Assembly: GCF_017726655.1 (NCBI RefSeq)
Contig: NZ_CP072309.1
Location: 1,732,501-1,796,500, forward strand
Reading direction: 5' to 3'
DNA from: Agrobacterium tumefaciens
GTDB taxonomy: Bacteria; Pseudomonadota; Alphaproteobacteria; Rhizobiales; Rhizobiaceae
DNA: 64,000 nucleotides
The notes under the pieces: model-generated
Told to the model about the DNA's origin: nothing
What the model saw: only the letters and a program-made list of their open reading frames with translations
The model's database searches: none
Translations under genes and position numbers: made by a program
In this document: piece by piece, positions 1 to 8,911 of the stretch
How the letters are laid out: each line of letters starts with the position of its first letter
How positions within the stretch are numbered: the stretch's first letter is position 1

Positions 1-524
1 GAAAGGATGAATTCCCGCTCCCTGAGCGTCAGCACCGAGCCGCGCACAAGGCGGGCATATTGCACCCATTGCGAGACGATCAGGAGGATGATGGTGTTGG
101 TGAGGCTGCCGCCCACAATGGCGATGAAGGTGATGGCCAAGAGAATGAAGGGCATGGCGAGCTGGATATCGGCAAAGCGCATGACCAGCATATCCCAGAA
201 GCCTCGGTAATAACCAGCAACAAGTCCGACAGCGACGCCGAAGTTGACAGCACCGATGACCGAGGTGAAACCGACCAGCAGCGAAATCTTGCCGCCGGCG
301 ACAACGCGGGCGAGCACATCACGTCCGAGCGGATCGGTGCCCAGAGGATGGGCGGCATTAGCGAAGGGTTTGGCAAGGCGCGCCATCAGGTCGATCTTGT
401 CGGCCCCGCCCGGAAACAGCACGTCGGAAAAGAGGACGGCGAGGCAGATGATTGTCGTCAGCGACGCGCCGAGGACGAATTCGAGATTGGTGAAGCGCGC
501 GAGACGCGAGGTTTTGGCAGCCAT
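1..524 (-). CDS. ABC transporter permease, DppC-like (partial)
   Basis: Inner-membrane permease of a peptide-type ABC importer, the second permease of the operon. About 174 N-terminal residues are in the window; the rest lies beyond position 1. The protein begins MAAKTSRLARFTNLEFVLGA, followed by a membrane segment. The stretch ending HPLGTDPLGRDVLARVVAGG is the characteristic N-terminal motif of DppC/OppC permeases. The start lies 6 bases after the stop of the DppB-like gene. That spacing and the motif set the start codon. The transported substrate is not visible in the sequence. Confidence 0.85.
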   Translation of the reverse strand, partial: MAAKTSRLARFTNLEFVLGASLTTIICLAVLFSDVLFPGGADKIDLMARLAKPFANAAHPLGTDPLGRDVLARVVAGGKISLLVGFTSVIGAVNFGVAVGLVAGYYRGFWDMLVMRFADIQLAMPFILLAITFIAIVGGSLTNTIILLIVSQWVQYARLVRGSVLTLREREFIL

Positions 525-530
525 CGTCAC

Positions 531-1454
531 TTACTCCGTGCGGATGCGCGGATCGACAAGCCCGTAGGCGATATCGACCAGAAGGTTGATGCCGACGATC
601 ATCAGCGACAGCACGGTGATGACGGCCTGGAGCACAGGATAATCACGCGCACCGACGGCATCGAAGGCGAGCGTTCCGAGGCCCGGCCAGTTGAAGACGC
701 GCTCGATAACGACGATGCCGCCGAGCAGCCCGCCGAATTGCAGGCCGAAATAGGTGATGAGCGGAATGGCACAGTTGCGCAGCGCATGTTTGTAGAGAAC
801 CTTGCTTTCACTCAGGCCCTTGGCGCGCGCCACCATGACATATTGCGAGCGCAGCGTATCGAGCATGGCGGTGCGCACAAGGCGGACATTGGTGGCCGTC
901 AGGATGACACCCATGGTGACCGCGGGCATGATGTAGCTCGCAAAACCACCCATGCCGCTGGGCGGCAGCCAGCCGAGCGTGATGGAGAACAGGAGCACGA
1001 GCATCGTGGCCAGCCAGAAATTCGGGAAGGACAGACCGACGAGCGAGAAGATGCGGATCACCTGATCGGCCGTCTTGCCACGCGAGGTCGCCGCCTTGAT
1101 GCCGAGCGGAATGGAAAGGGCAATTGACACCGCCATGGAGATGAAGGCGAGAAGCAGCGTTGCGGGCAGGGCATCGGCGATGAGGCGCGAGACCGGCGTG
1201 CTGCCGGTGAAGCTGCGGCCGAAATCCAGCGTCACGAGGCCCTTCAGGAAGCTGAAATATTGCACGAAGAACGGCTGGTCGGTGCCGAGCGCCGCACGGA
1301 TGCGCGCCAGATCATCTTCCGTCATGCTGCCGCCGCCCTGGAACATGGTGACGGCGGGGTCACCCGTCAGGCGGATGGCGAAGGAAACGAGAAGGGTGAT
1401 GGCGATGACGACAAAAATCGCCTGCAGCAATCGCTTGATGAGGAAACCGGCCAC
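531..1454 (-). CDS. ABC transporter permease, DppB-like
   Basis: 307-residue inner-membrane permease of the peptide/nickel (DppB/OppB) family. It has an N-terminal membrane helix (AIFVVIAITLLVSFAIRL), a periplasmic stretch, then the BPD_transp_1 domain. The cytoplasmic EAA loop that contacts the ATPase is seen as ARAKGLSESKVLYKHALRN. The C-terminal VDPRIRTE is typical of the family. It lies between the binding protein gene and the DppC-like gene, all on the minus strand. Family length is 300-340, so it is complete. Confidence 0.9.
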   Translation of the reverse strand: MAGFLIKRLLQAIFVVIAITLLVSFAIRLTGDPAVTMFQGGGSMTEDDLARIRAALGTDQPFFVQYFSFLKGLVTLDFGRSFTGSTPVSRLIADALPATLLLAFISMAVSIALSIPLGIKAATSRGKTADQVIRIFSLVGLSFPNFWLATMLVLLFSITLGWLPPSGMGGFASYIMPAVTMGVILTATNVRLVRTAMLDTLRSQYVMVARAKGLSESKVLYKHALRNCAIPLITYFGLQFGGLLGGIVVIERVFNWPGLGTLAFDAVGARDYPVLQAVITVLSLMIVGINLLVDIAYGLVDPRIRTE

Positions 1455-1532
1455 GTTTTTTACCTTGAAGAGAGACCCGGCCTTGCCCGCGTTGCGGCGG
1501 GCAAGGTGTGTTGATCAGAAAAACCAGCCTGA

Positions 1533-3068
1533 TTATTCGACGGTGACGTCGGTCAGCTTCAGACGGTTATCCGGCGGTGCGACGAAACCCTTGACGCGCT
1601 TGTTGATGCCGTAAATGGCATTGGTGTTGTAAAGCGGGATTTCGAGCGCGCGCTCGGCGGTGTAGCTGCCGATCTCCTTGAGGATTTTTTCGCGCTCGGC
1701 ACGGTCGGTCAGCGGACGCTGGGATTCGAGCAGCTTGTCCAGCTTTTCGTCCTTGTCATAGGGGTTCCACTTTTCACCCGAGTGGTACATGGAATAGGCG
1801 GTGTTGTCGTAATCAAAGGTCCAGCCGCCCCATTTCTGCTGGAACATCGCGCCGGTCTTGCCCTGCGGAATGATGTCGTTCAAGAGAACGTTGGTCTCAT
1901 AGGGCTTGATGGTGGCGGTGATGCCGACCATGGACAGATAGCTGGAAATGACCTGCGCCACTTCGTTCATCGTCGCGTCATTACCGCGGATATCGATTTG
2001 CAGCGCCGCACCCGGCTTGACGCCGGCTTCCGCCAGAAGCTTCTTTGCCCCTGCCGGATCGTAGGGCAGCGGTTTCAGATCGGCGTCGTAGCCGAAGGAC
2101 AGCGCACTCTGGAAGCTGGCGATTTCGGAAGCCTGGCCGGCGAGGATCGACTTGACGATCGTGCCGCGGTCGACCGCCATGATGATGGCCTTGCGCACCT
2201 TCGGATCGGCGGTAATGCCGTCACGGGTGTTGAAACGCAGCGCATCGACCGTCGGGCCGGCAACGCTGACGATCTGAAGCTTGGAATCGCCTTCAATGAC
2301 CGGGATCATGCCGATCGGTATGGTCGGCGGAATGACGAGATCGACGCGGCCCGCCTGCAATTCGGCAACGGCGGTCGCCGGCTCGGAGATGAAGCGGTAT
2401 TCCAGTTCGGAAAGCTTCGGCGCACCGCCCCAATAATCCGGGTTGGCTTCAAGCTTGATGTTGGTCTTCGGCGCATAGGATACGAATTTGAAAGCGCCGG
2501 TGCCGACCGGATTGAGGTTGAAGTTGTCCTCACCCTTTTCCTGGATATATTTCGGCGGCACGATCATGCCGCCATAACCGGCAAGCTTGGTGAGCAGAAC
2601 CGGATCCGGCGCCTTCAGCTTCATGTCGACGGTATAATCGTCGATGACATCAACGCTTTCGATGGCGACATAGTTAGAGCGCTGCGGTCCCTTGGCACCC
2701 TGTTCGCCGAGGAGGCGCTCGAAGGTAAACTTGACGGCGGCGGCGTTGAAGGGCTCGCCGTTGTGGAACTTGACGTTCTGGCGCAGCTTGAAGCGGATGC
2801 GCTTGCCCTCATCCAGCTCTTCCCAGGATTCGGCAAGGCCGGGCACAACCTTCAGGTCCGGGCCGCGATAGGTCAGGCCATCGAAGATGTTGGTGGCGAC
2901 AGCCGCCCATTGCACGAGGAAGGTATCGATCGGATCCCAGCTGCCCGGATCCTGCGGGCTGGAAATTGTCATCTTGCCGGCGGCAAGAGCCGGTGCGGCG
3001 GTGAAGGCCGTGGCGGCCATGGCAAGCGCGACGAACGTTGTCGTCATCCCCTTCTTTATCATTGTCAT
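1533..3068 (-). CDS. ABC transporter substrate-binding protein (peptide type)
   Basis: 511-residue periplasmic solute-binding protein of the SBP_bac_5 (DppA/OppA) family. It has a Sec signal peptide ending near ALAAGK (about residue 31). The mature part contains family motifs such as LRQNVKFHNGEPFNAAAVKF and VRKAIIMAVDRGTIV. Ligands of this family range from di- and oligopeptides to glutathione, nickel and sugars, so the ligand cannot be named. A nearby ATG (3062) is an alternative start; the first ATG after an AGGAACAGG ribosome site was used. It lies between the ATPase gene and the two permeases. Confidence 0.88.
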   Translation of the reverse strand: MTMIKKGMTTTFVALAMAATAFTAAPALAAGKMTISSPQDPGSWDPIDTFLVQWAAVATNIFDGLTYRGPDLKVVPGLAESWEELDEGKRIRFKLRQNVKFHNGEPFNAAAVKFTFERLLGEQGAKGPQRSNYVAIESVDVIDDYTVDMKLKAPDPVLLTKLAGYGGMIVPPKYIQEKGEDNFNLNPVGTGAFKFVSYAPKTNIKLEANPDYWGGAPKLSELEYRFISEPATAVAELQAGRVDLVIPPTIPIGMIPVIEGDSKLQIVSVAGPTVDALRFNTRDGITADPKVRKAIIMAVDRGTIVKSILAGQASEIASFQSALSFGYDADLKPLPYDPAGAKKLLAEAGVKPGAALQIDIRGNDATMNEVAQVISSYLSMVGITATIKPYETNVLLNDIIPQGKTGAMFQQKWGGWTFDYDNTAYSMYHSGEKWNPYDKDEKLDKLLESQRPLTDRAEREKILKEIGSYTAERALEIPLYNTNAIYGINKRVKGFVAPPDNRLKLTDVTVE

Positions 3069-3109
3069 CTACCTGTTCCTCTTCAGATGGTTGCGGTTCT
3101 GGTTGTTAT

Positions 3110-4930
3110 TCAGGCGCTCTTCGCGATGAAGTGGCCCGGATTGATTTCCTCATGGGCGAGAATGGCCGGCTCATCGCCGACACGGCGCACGGGATTGGGA
3201 ATTTCGCCCTCGATCATCGCGATGCGGCGCTCTATGGTCGGATCGGCCACCGGCACGGCTGATAGCAGGCGGCGGGTGTAATCATGCGTCGGCGTTTCGA
3301 AGAGCTGCCGGCGGCTGCCCATTTCCATGATCTGGCCGAGATAAAGCACGGCGACGCGATGGCTCATCTTTTCCACGACAGCCATGTCATGGCTGATGAA
3401 CAGGTAAGCCAGCCCGCGCTCGGCCTGCAAATCCATGAACAGATTGATGATCTGCGCCTGAATGGAGACATCGAGCGCCGAAAGCGCCTCGTCGGCAATG
3501 ATGAGCTTTGGATCGGAAGCGAGCGCGCGGGCAATGCAGACGCGCTGGCGCTGACCGCCGGAAAACTCGTGCGGATACCGCGCGGCGTGCTCGGAGGAGA
3601 GGCCCACACGCTCCAACAATTCATCCACCCGCCGGCGTACCGCCTTCTGATCGTTGATCAAACCATGGGTGTTGATCGGCTCGGCAATCGAGAAACCAAC
3701 AGTCTTGCGCGGATCGAGCGACGCGAAGGGGTCCTGGAAGATATATTGCACTTCCTGGCGCATGCGGAAGCGTTCCGCCGCCGACATCTGTGCAAAGCTG
3801 CGGCCGTTGAAGGTTATTTCGCCCGAGATGGCCGACTGCAACTGCTGGATGGTGCGGCCGATGGTGGATTTGCCCGACCCGGATTCGCCCACCAGCGCCA
3901 GCGTTTCGCCGGGATGAATATCGAAGCTGACCTTCTGCACGGCGCTAAGGCGGTGCGTTGCCTTGCCGAACAGGTTCTTGCGGATATCGAAGCGCACGAA
4001 CAGGTCCTTGACCGAGAGCAGCGGCTTTTCACCAGATTTCACGGTGTTTTGGACACGTTCCTCTCCGATTACGATCGGCTGGCCATCCTGTAGGACGGTA
4101 AGCGGCAGGCGTTTCGGGTATTCTTCGCCTTCCATACTGCCGAGGCGCGGAACGGCGGAAAGCAGGGCGCGCGTGTAAGGGTGCTGTGGGTTGGCGAAGA
4201 TATCCTTCACCGGCCCTTCCTCAACCTTCTTGCCCTTCCACATGACGACCACGTCATCGGCCATTTCCGCCACCACGCCCATGTCATGGGTGATGAAGAC
4301 CATGCCCATGCCGAGCTTCTTTTGCAGGTCGCGCATGATGTTGAGGATTTGCGCCTGAATGGTCACGTCAAGAGCCGTCGTCGGCTCGTCTGCGATCAGC
4401 AGCTTCGGCCGGCAGGCGAGCGCCATGGCGATCATCACGCGCTGACGCATACCGCCGGAAAGCTGGTGCGGGTATCGCTTCAGAAGCTCGGCGGCATCGG
4501 GCAGGCGCACCATTTCAAGCAGCTTCTGTGCTTCTGCCATCGCTGCCTGCGTGCTCATCTTCTCATGCAGGACAAGCACTTCGCAGATCTGGTCGCCAAT
4601 GGTGAACACAGGGTTGAGCGAGGTCATCGGCTCCTGGAAGATCATGGCGATCTCCTTGCCGCGGATCGAGCGCATCTCTTTCTGAGAGACCTTCAGCAAG
4701 TCCCTGCCTTCAAACATGATTTTGCCGGTGGGGTAGGTCGCGCCCATCATGTCCGCAAGGCGCATGGTGGAGAGCGACGTGACCGATTTTCCCGAACCGG
4801 ATTCGCCGACGATCGCCACCGTGCGGCCGGGCTCGACGCGAAAGGAAATATCGTCCACGACGCGGCTGTTGCCAAATTCGACGCTCAGGCCTTCGACGGA
4901 CAGCAGGGCGTTTGCGTTTGCGGCAGTCAT
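3110..4930 (-). CDS. Dual ATP-binding protein of peptide-type ABC importer
   Basis: 606-residue protein carrying two complete ABC ATPase domains in one chain, as in GsiA/YliA-type or DppD-DppF fusions. Domain 1 has Walker A GESGSGKS at residues 42-49, signature LSGGMRQR and Walker B LLIADEPTTALD. Domain 2 has a second GESGSGKST (about residue 350), signature FSGGQRQR and LIIADEALSALD, where Glu-Ala replaces the usual Glu-Pro. An oligopeptide-transporter C-terminal segment follows each ATPase. It is the first gene of the minus-strand operon. The start is preceded by GGAGA. It energises the two permeases downstream. Confidence 0.9.
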   Translation of the reverse strand: MTAANANALLSVEGLSVEFGNSRVVDDISFRVEPGRTVAIVGESGSGKSVTSLSTMRLADMMGATYPTGKIMFEGRDLLKVSQKEMRSIRGKEIAMIFQEPMTSLNPVFTIGDQICEVLVLHEKMSTQAAMAEAQKLLEMVRLPDAAELLKRYPHQLSGGMRQRVMIAMALACRPKLLIADEPTTALDVTIQAQILNIMRDLQKKLGMGMVFITHDMGVVAEMADDVVVMWKGKKVEEGPVKDIFANPQHPYTRALLSAVPRLGSMEGEEYPKRLPLTVLQDGQPIVIGEERVQNTVKSGEKPLLSVKDLFVRFDIRKNLFGKATHRLSAVQKVSFDIHPGETLALVGESGSGKSTIGRTIQQLQSAISGEITFNGRSFAQMSAAERFRMRQEVQYIFQDPFASLDPRKTVGFSIAEPINTHGLINDQKAVRRRVDELLERVGLSSEHAARYPHEFSGGQRQRVCIARALASDPKLIIADEALSALDVSIQAQIINLFMDLQAERGLAYLFISHDMAVVEKMSHRVAVLYLGQIMEMGSRRQLFETPTHDYTRRLLSAVPVADPTIERRIAMIEGEIPNPVRRVGDEPAILAHEEINPGHFIAKSA

Positions 4931-5408
4931 GTCAGTGTCTCCGGCGTGGCTTGCGCCGGTGAGGGGGCGCGGTGGTCTGGAAAAAGAAAAGAGTGATGGT
5001 CAGGCGAGCTTCGCGCAACGCCGGACGGGAATGTCGAAAATGTCAGGTGAGATCGCATCTTCAGGGTGCTTTTTCACAGGGAGCCGCACGACAAGCGATA
5101 CCCCGCATTAATAGCCGTAATGCCGCCGCAGCCGTGCCGGTCAAATCCATGGCAGCCACCCGAGGCGAAACGCCGGACGCCAATTCGACAATGCGCATGA
5201 AACCTTATTCTCCCCCGCCCTTGTTTTATGGAAAAAGCTAACAAAACAGAACAATCATGTCCATAGTGTTGAACAATTTTTGTGTACTGCTCTACAAATG
5301 CGCAAATGCACCGATTTTGAACGCGTGATCTTGCATAATGCTGCGCAAAGAGGCGCGTATTCCGCCTTGGTGTCACTAAAACGCTGAGAAGAATGAAGAG
5401 GAAAGGGA
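4931..5408. other. Intergenic region upstream of peptide ABC operon
   Basis: 478 bases separate the divergent ABC operon and the small monooxygenase gene. It must hold both promoters. The part from about 5220 to 5300 is A/T-rich compared with its surroundings. Short reading frames on both strands have no ribosome site or recognisable motif. I see no convincing operator; a partial resemblance to the TetR-type site proposed near 7740 exists at 5284 but its second half is missing. Confidence 0.4.
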
Positions 5409-5711
5409 ATGCCTAGCGTGAACAATAGTGCAGGCGCAGTTAGGCTCAGGGGCTTTCTACGGTGCTTGTCCAGGGATGATGTCGAACTGGTCCGGCGCCA
5501 CCTTCCTGAACATCTTCGTCTGACGAGAGAGGAACCCGGCTGCATTTCCTTTGAGGTATCCGAGACAGACGATCCCCTGATCTGGCGGGTTGAGGAGCTT
5601 TTTGCTGATCGTGCCGCCTTTGATTTTCATCAGCGGCGGACGCGGGCGTCGGAGTGGTTTATGTCGACCTCTGCCATTCCACGCGATTACGAGATAACGA
5701 CATTGGAATAA
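5409..5711 (+). CDS. Antibiotic biosynthesis monooxygenase (ABM) domain protein
   Basis: 100-residue protein resembling the ABM/YgiN dimeric alpha-beta barrel family. Visible family features are the HLRLTREEPGCISFEVSETDDP stretch (cut here at its ends) and the ELFADRAAFDFHQRRTRASEW stretch, both typical positions in putative quinol monooxygenases. The start follows GAAGAGGAAAGGGA. A strong hairpin follows its stop. It sits beside quiC, so a role in handling quinones formed in aromatic catabolism is possible, but that is inference. Confidence 0.65.
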   Translation: MPSVNNSAGAVRLRGFLRCLSRDDVELVRRHLPEHLRLTREEPGCISFEVSETDDPLIWRVEELFADRAAFDFHQRRTRASEWFMSTSAIPRDYEITTLE

Positions 5712-5715
5712 ATGA

Positions 5716-5756
5716 GAACAGGCCGCAGCGGCATTCCTGCCCGCTGCGGCCTGTTC
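5716..5756. terminator. Bidirectional terminator
   Basis: A perfect 16-base inverted repeat (5716-5731 and 5741-5756, 9-base loop), G/C-rich with GAAC/GTTC at its base. It lies between the stop codons of the convergent ABM gene and quiC, so it can serve both. Confidence 0.8.
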
Positions 5757-5774
5757 GGATTTCGCTGCCGAGAC

Positions 5775-7712
5775 TTATTCCTTCGGCATGCCGACGGGCG
5801 GCGCAAGGCGTCGTTGCGCGGCGATGCGGAAGGGGGCGTTCATGGCGCCATAGCCGCCGTAGGCACCACGCCTTTCGACGATCTCGAAGAAGAAGCCTTC
5901 GCCGAAGGTGCGGCTGTAAATCTGGAAGTATTCACCATTGTCGTCGCGGTCATAAAGGATGCTCGCCGCTCTAAGCGCATCGGAAAATTCCGGTTCCAGA
6001 CCGAAACGGGCCTCCAGATCGTCGTAATAATTGCGCGAGATCGGCAGGGCCTGAAAACCGCGCGCCTGCATCGTCTTGGCCGTCGCGAAAATATCGTTGG
6101 TGGCGAAGGCGATGTGCTGGATGCTGGTGCCGAAACCTTCAGCCAGGAATTTGCCGGCGAAGGTCTTGCGATTGTCGGCACCGTTCATGGTCAGGCGGAA
6201 ATGCGGCGAGGGTGCGCTTTCAATCGCCTGGCTGCGCACCAGCCCGCCCGGATCGACCACATCGATCATCGGCGTGCGGCGGGAGGAGAACAGCGAGGTG
6301 TAAAACAGAAGCCAGGTCAGCATTTCATCATAATGCGTTGTTTGCGCGAGATGATCGATACGCGTCAGGCCGGCATCGCTGGCCGTCTTGTGCCCCTGTG
6401 TCGGCACGAATTCCGTGTCCCAGATAGAGGCGAGCGCCGGCGAAGCATCGAGGAAATAGATGACGCCGTTGCCCACGCCCTGAATGGCGGGAACGGCGAC
6501 TTCGCCCGATTTGCGCGGTTCGGCAAAGGTCGGGGCCCCCAGCGCTTCTGCCCGCGCCAGTGCCGCCTTGGCATCATCGACCTTCAACCCGAAGGCATAG
6601 GCATTCGTGCCGTGGATCGAATAGGAGGCACCGGCGAAGCTGTCGCCATCGTCGCTGGTATTGATGACGATGCGGATGCCGCCCTGCGTATAGAGATCGA
6701 CCGTGCGATTGCGGTGCTGCGCCGATTTCTCAAAGCCGAGCGTGGCAAGCAACGCTTCCAGATTGGCCTTTTCCTCCGGCGCCGTGGTGAATTCGACGAA
6801 TTCGACGCCCTGCGTGTTCACCCGTTCCGGCATCGCTGGTACATCGATGCGGATATCGGGTTCGAGACGCCGGACCTGGTCCATGAGGTTGATCAGCGAG
6901 CGGTGACCATCTTCGGCAAGCAGCCGGGCCGAGCCGCCACGGAACTGGTCGTTGAAGATTTCGAGCGAAAGCGGCCCACTATAGCCGGTTGCCGCCACGG
7001 CGCGCATGAAATCCACGACAGGCAGATCGCCTTCTCCCGGCATGTTGCGGAAATGGCGGCTCCAGTAGAGCAGGTCCATGTCAATCAGCGGCGCATCGGC
7101 CAGCTGCACGATGAAGACCTTGTCGCCGGGAATGGAACGGATCGAATTGGGATCGATCTTGCGCGACAGCGTGTGGAAGCTGTCGAGGATGATGCCGACG
7201 TTGGCGTGGTCGGCACGGCGCACCACCTCCCAGGCATCACGGTGATCGCTGATATGGCGGCCCCAGGCCAGCGCCTCGTACCCGACGCGCACGCCATGTT
7301 TTGCAGCAAGCTCTCCCAGCTGATGGAAATCGGCGGCGGCCCGGTCGATACCGCCGAGCGAGACCGGTGAGACATTCGAGCAGATCAACATCAGATCGGT
7401 GCCGAGTTCGCCCATGATGTCGAATTTGCGTTGAGCGCGCTCGAAGGCGCGGGCACGGTGGGGTTCCGGCATGCCCTCGAAGTCGCGGAAGGGCTGGAAG
7501 AGGGTAATCTCAAGGCCGTGATCGGCGGCCAGCGCCTTCACCTCGCGCGGCGAAGCATCATAGGTCAGGAAATCGTTTTCAAAAATCTCAACGCCCGAAA
7601 AGCCTGCCTTGGCAATCGCCGCTAGTTTTTCGGGGAATTCGCCACTGATCGATACGGTTGCAATGGATGTGCGCATTGGCATGCCGTGTCCTGCTGTGTC
7701 ATAGCTCGCCAT
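5775..7712 (-). CDS. quiC: 3-dehydroshikimate dehydratase fused to HPPD-like domain
   Basis: 645-residue bifunctional-looking protein of the QuiC1 type. The N-terminal part (about 15-285) is an AP-endonuclease-2/xylose-isomerase TIM barrel that converts 3-dehydroshikimate to protocatechuate. Likely metal ligands are the acids and amide in YEALAWG, ILDSFH, VQLADAP and LSLEIFND. The C-terminal part (about 300-640) has two VOC repeats like 4-hydroxyphenylpyruvate dioxygenase, with IDHLAQTTHYD, IQHIAFATND and a late Glu in FFFEIVERR. The frame is open further upstream, but ATG 7712 has a clear GGAAGG site and the extension would overlap the divergent TetR gene. It feeds the pca pathway next door. 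Confidence 0.9.
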   Translation of the reverse strand: MASYDTAGHGMPMRTSIATVSISGEFPEKLAAIAKAGFSGVEIFENDFLTYDASPREVKALAADHGLEITLFQPFRDFEGMPEPHRARAFERAQRKFDIMGELGTDLMLICSNVSPVSLGGIDRAAADFHQLGELAAKHGVRVGYEALAWGRHISDHRDAWEVVRRADHANVGIILDSFHTLSRKIDPNSIRSIPGDKVFIVQLADAPLIDMDLLYWSRHFRNMPGEGDLPVVDFMRAVAATGYSGPLSLEIFNDQFRGGSARLLAEDGHRSLINLMDQVRRLEPDIRIDVPAMPERVNTQGVEFVEFTTAPEEKANLEALLATLGFEKSAQHRNRTVDLYTQGGIRIVINTSDDGDSFAGASYSIHGTNAYAFGLKVDDAKAALARAEALGAPTFAEPRKSGEVAVPAIQGVGNGVIYFLDASPALASIWDTEFVPTQGHKTASDAGLTRIDHLAQTTHYDEMLTWLLFYTSLFSSRRTPMIDVVDPGGLVRSQAIESAPSPHFRLTMNGADNRKTFAGKFLAEGFGTSIQHIAFATNDIFATAKTMQARGFQALPISRNYYDDLEARFGLEPEFSDALRAASILYDRDDNGEYFQIYSRTFGEGFFFEIVERRGAYGGYGAMNAPFRIAAQRRLAPPVGMPKE

Positions 7713-7735
7713 ATTGCCTTCCTTTTCAGCCTTAT

Positions 7736-7751
7736 GTACTGATTGGTTAAT
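7736..7751. promoter_or_regulatory. Candidate TetR-family operator (qui site 1)
   Basis: GTACTGATTGGTTAAT lies 24 bases before the quiC start, between quiC and the divergent TetR gene. It matches 11 of 16 positions of a site at 13169 before the ABC/aroE/aroQ operon. The half-sites ACT and GGTT are an imperfect inverted pair. Binding by the adjacent TetR protein is inferred. Confidence 0.4.
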
Positions 7752-7800
7752 AATAGGGGCGTGGGCGGGAACCGCAAGCCCAAGGGTGGATTGATCGACC

Positions 7801-8493
7801 ATGACGAAAACCGCGACTTCCAAAGGCACAGCAGAGACCCGCCCGGCGAAACGGGACCCGGAGGGTGTGCGGCGCGATATTCTGTCCGTGGCGATGGAGG
7901 AATTTTCGCAAAACGGTCTGTCGGGAGCGCGGATCGACGAGATCGCCGCGCGCACGCGCACGTCCAAGCGCATGATCTATTATTACTTCACCGACAAGGA
8001 GAGCCTTTACCAGCATGTGCTGCAGGAGGCCTATTCCAAGATTCGTGGTGGTGAAAGCGATCTGCAACTGGACGATCTGGAGCCCGTGGCGGCACTCGAC
8101 AAGCTCTGTCGGTTCACCTTCGATCACCACCGGCGTAATCCGGCTTTCATCCGCATGGTGATGATCGAGAATATCCATCACGGCCGGCACATGCAGTCGT
8201 CGGAAACGATCCGTCAGCTCAACCGCCCGGCCATCGATGCGCTGGAAAGCGTTCTCGTGCGGGGCCAGAAGAGCGGTGTATTCCGGCAGGGCGTCGATCC
8301 ACTGGAGCTGCATTGGCAGATCAGCGCTCTGTCGTTTTTCAACGTTTCCAACGCCGCCACCTTCTCGTTTATCTTTGGCGACAGCCTGTTTACCGATGAT
8401 GGCCAGGAGACCTTGTCGCGGCACGCCAGCGACATGGTGCTGCGTTATGTGCTGGCGCCCGCCCATCTCACGAAGATCGTGAAAGACGCGTGA
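7801..8493 (+). CDS. TetR family transcriptional regulator
   Basis: 230-residue regulator with a TetR_N helix-turn-helix at about residues 27-73 ([20 protein letters not shown], then [10 protein letters not shown]). The C-terminal half is a TetR ligand-binding domain with [22 protein letters not shown], seen in the RutR/YfiR-like group. It is divergent from quiC, 88 bases away, and its 3' end overlaps aroQ by 26 bases on the opposite strand. The position suggests control of quinate/shikimate catabolism, probably with a pathway intermediate as effector. Start ATG 7801 has only a weak ribosome site. Confidence 0.85.
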   Translation: MTKTATSKGTAETRPAKRDPEGVRRDILSVAMEEFSQNGLSGARIDEIAARTRTSKRMIYYYFTDKESLYQHVLQEAYSKIRGGESDLQLDDLEPVAALDKLCRFTFDHHRRNPAFIRMVMIENIHHGRHMQSSETIRQLNRPAIDALESVLVRGQKSGVFRQGVDPLELHWQISALSFFNVSNAATFSFIFGDSLFTDDGQETLSRHASDMVLRYVLAPAHLTKIVKDA

Positions 8494-8911
8494 TAAGGTG
8501 GCTGAGAGCCACCTCGTATCCTTCGATACCCAACCCAGCGATCACGCCCTCTGCACGGGGCGAAATATAGGAGTGGTGCCGGAAGGCCTCGCGCTTGTGA
8601 ACGTTCGAGATGTGAACCTCGATGACGGGAGCCTCGAAGGTATTCAAGGCATCGAGGATTGCCACAGACGTGTGTGTGAACGCGCCGGGATTGATGACGA
8701 TGCCCGCTGACTTGCCGCGGGCTTCATGGATCCAGTCGATGATCTCATATTCCCGGTTGCTCTGGGCAAAAAACAGCGTGTGGCCGGCAGCGTCGGCGAT
8801 GGCGCGGCAGTTTGCTTCGACGTCGGCAAGCGTTTCATAGCCATAGATTTCTGGCTGACGCTGGCCAAGCAGGTTGAGATTGGGACCGTTGAGGACCGTA
8901 AAGAGGCTCAT
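8468..8911 (-). CDS. aroQ: Type II 3-dehydroquinate dehydratase
   Basis: 147-residue type II dehydroquinase interconverting 3-dehydroquinate and 3-dehydroshikimate. Motifs are NGPNLNLLG (8-16), the lid with catalytic Tyr23 (EIYG), [13 protein letters not shown], and [20 protein letters not shown] with catalytic His100. Type II enzymes are dodecameric and reversible, and here the direction is likely catabolic. The ATG at 8911 overlaps the TGA of the dehydrogenase gene upstream (ATGA), which indicates translational coupling. An in-frame ATG at 8932 would extend into that gene and is less likely. Confidence 0.93.
   Translation of the reverse strand: MSLFTVLNGPNLNLLGQRQPEIYGYETLADVEANCRAIADAAGHTLFFAQSNREYEIIDWIHEARGKSAGIVINPGAFTHTSVAILDALNTFEAPVIEVHISNVHKREAFRHHSYISPRAEGVIAGLGIEGYEVALSHLITRLSRSS

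Noticed and set aside
60..1127. Long plus-strand reading frame of 355 codons
   Set aside because: It is antisense to the two peptide-ABC permeases, rich in Asp, Glu, Arg and Gly as mirror frames are, and has no ribosome site.
1782..3281. Plus-strand reading frame of 499 codons
   Set aside because: Antisense to the peptide-binding protein gene; no motif and typical mirror-frame composition.
5284..5299. Third copy of the proposed qui operator (GTACTGCTCTACAAAT)
   Set aside because: It matches the left half only; the GTT half is missing, so it is within chance similarity.
5074..5376. Minus-strand 100-codon frame before the peptide ABC operon
   Set aside because: No ribosome site, odd composition and it covers the A/T-rich promoter region.
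5712..7370. Plus-strand reading frame of 552 codons
   Set aside because: It is the mirror of quiC, whose domains and catalytic residues are clear on the minus strand.
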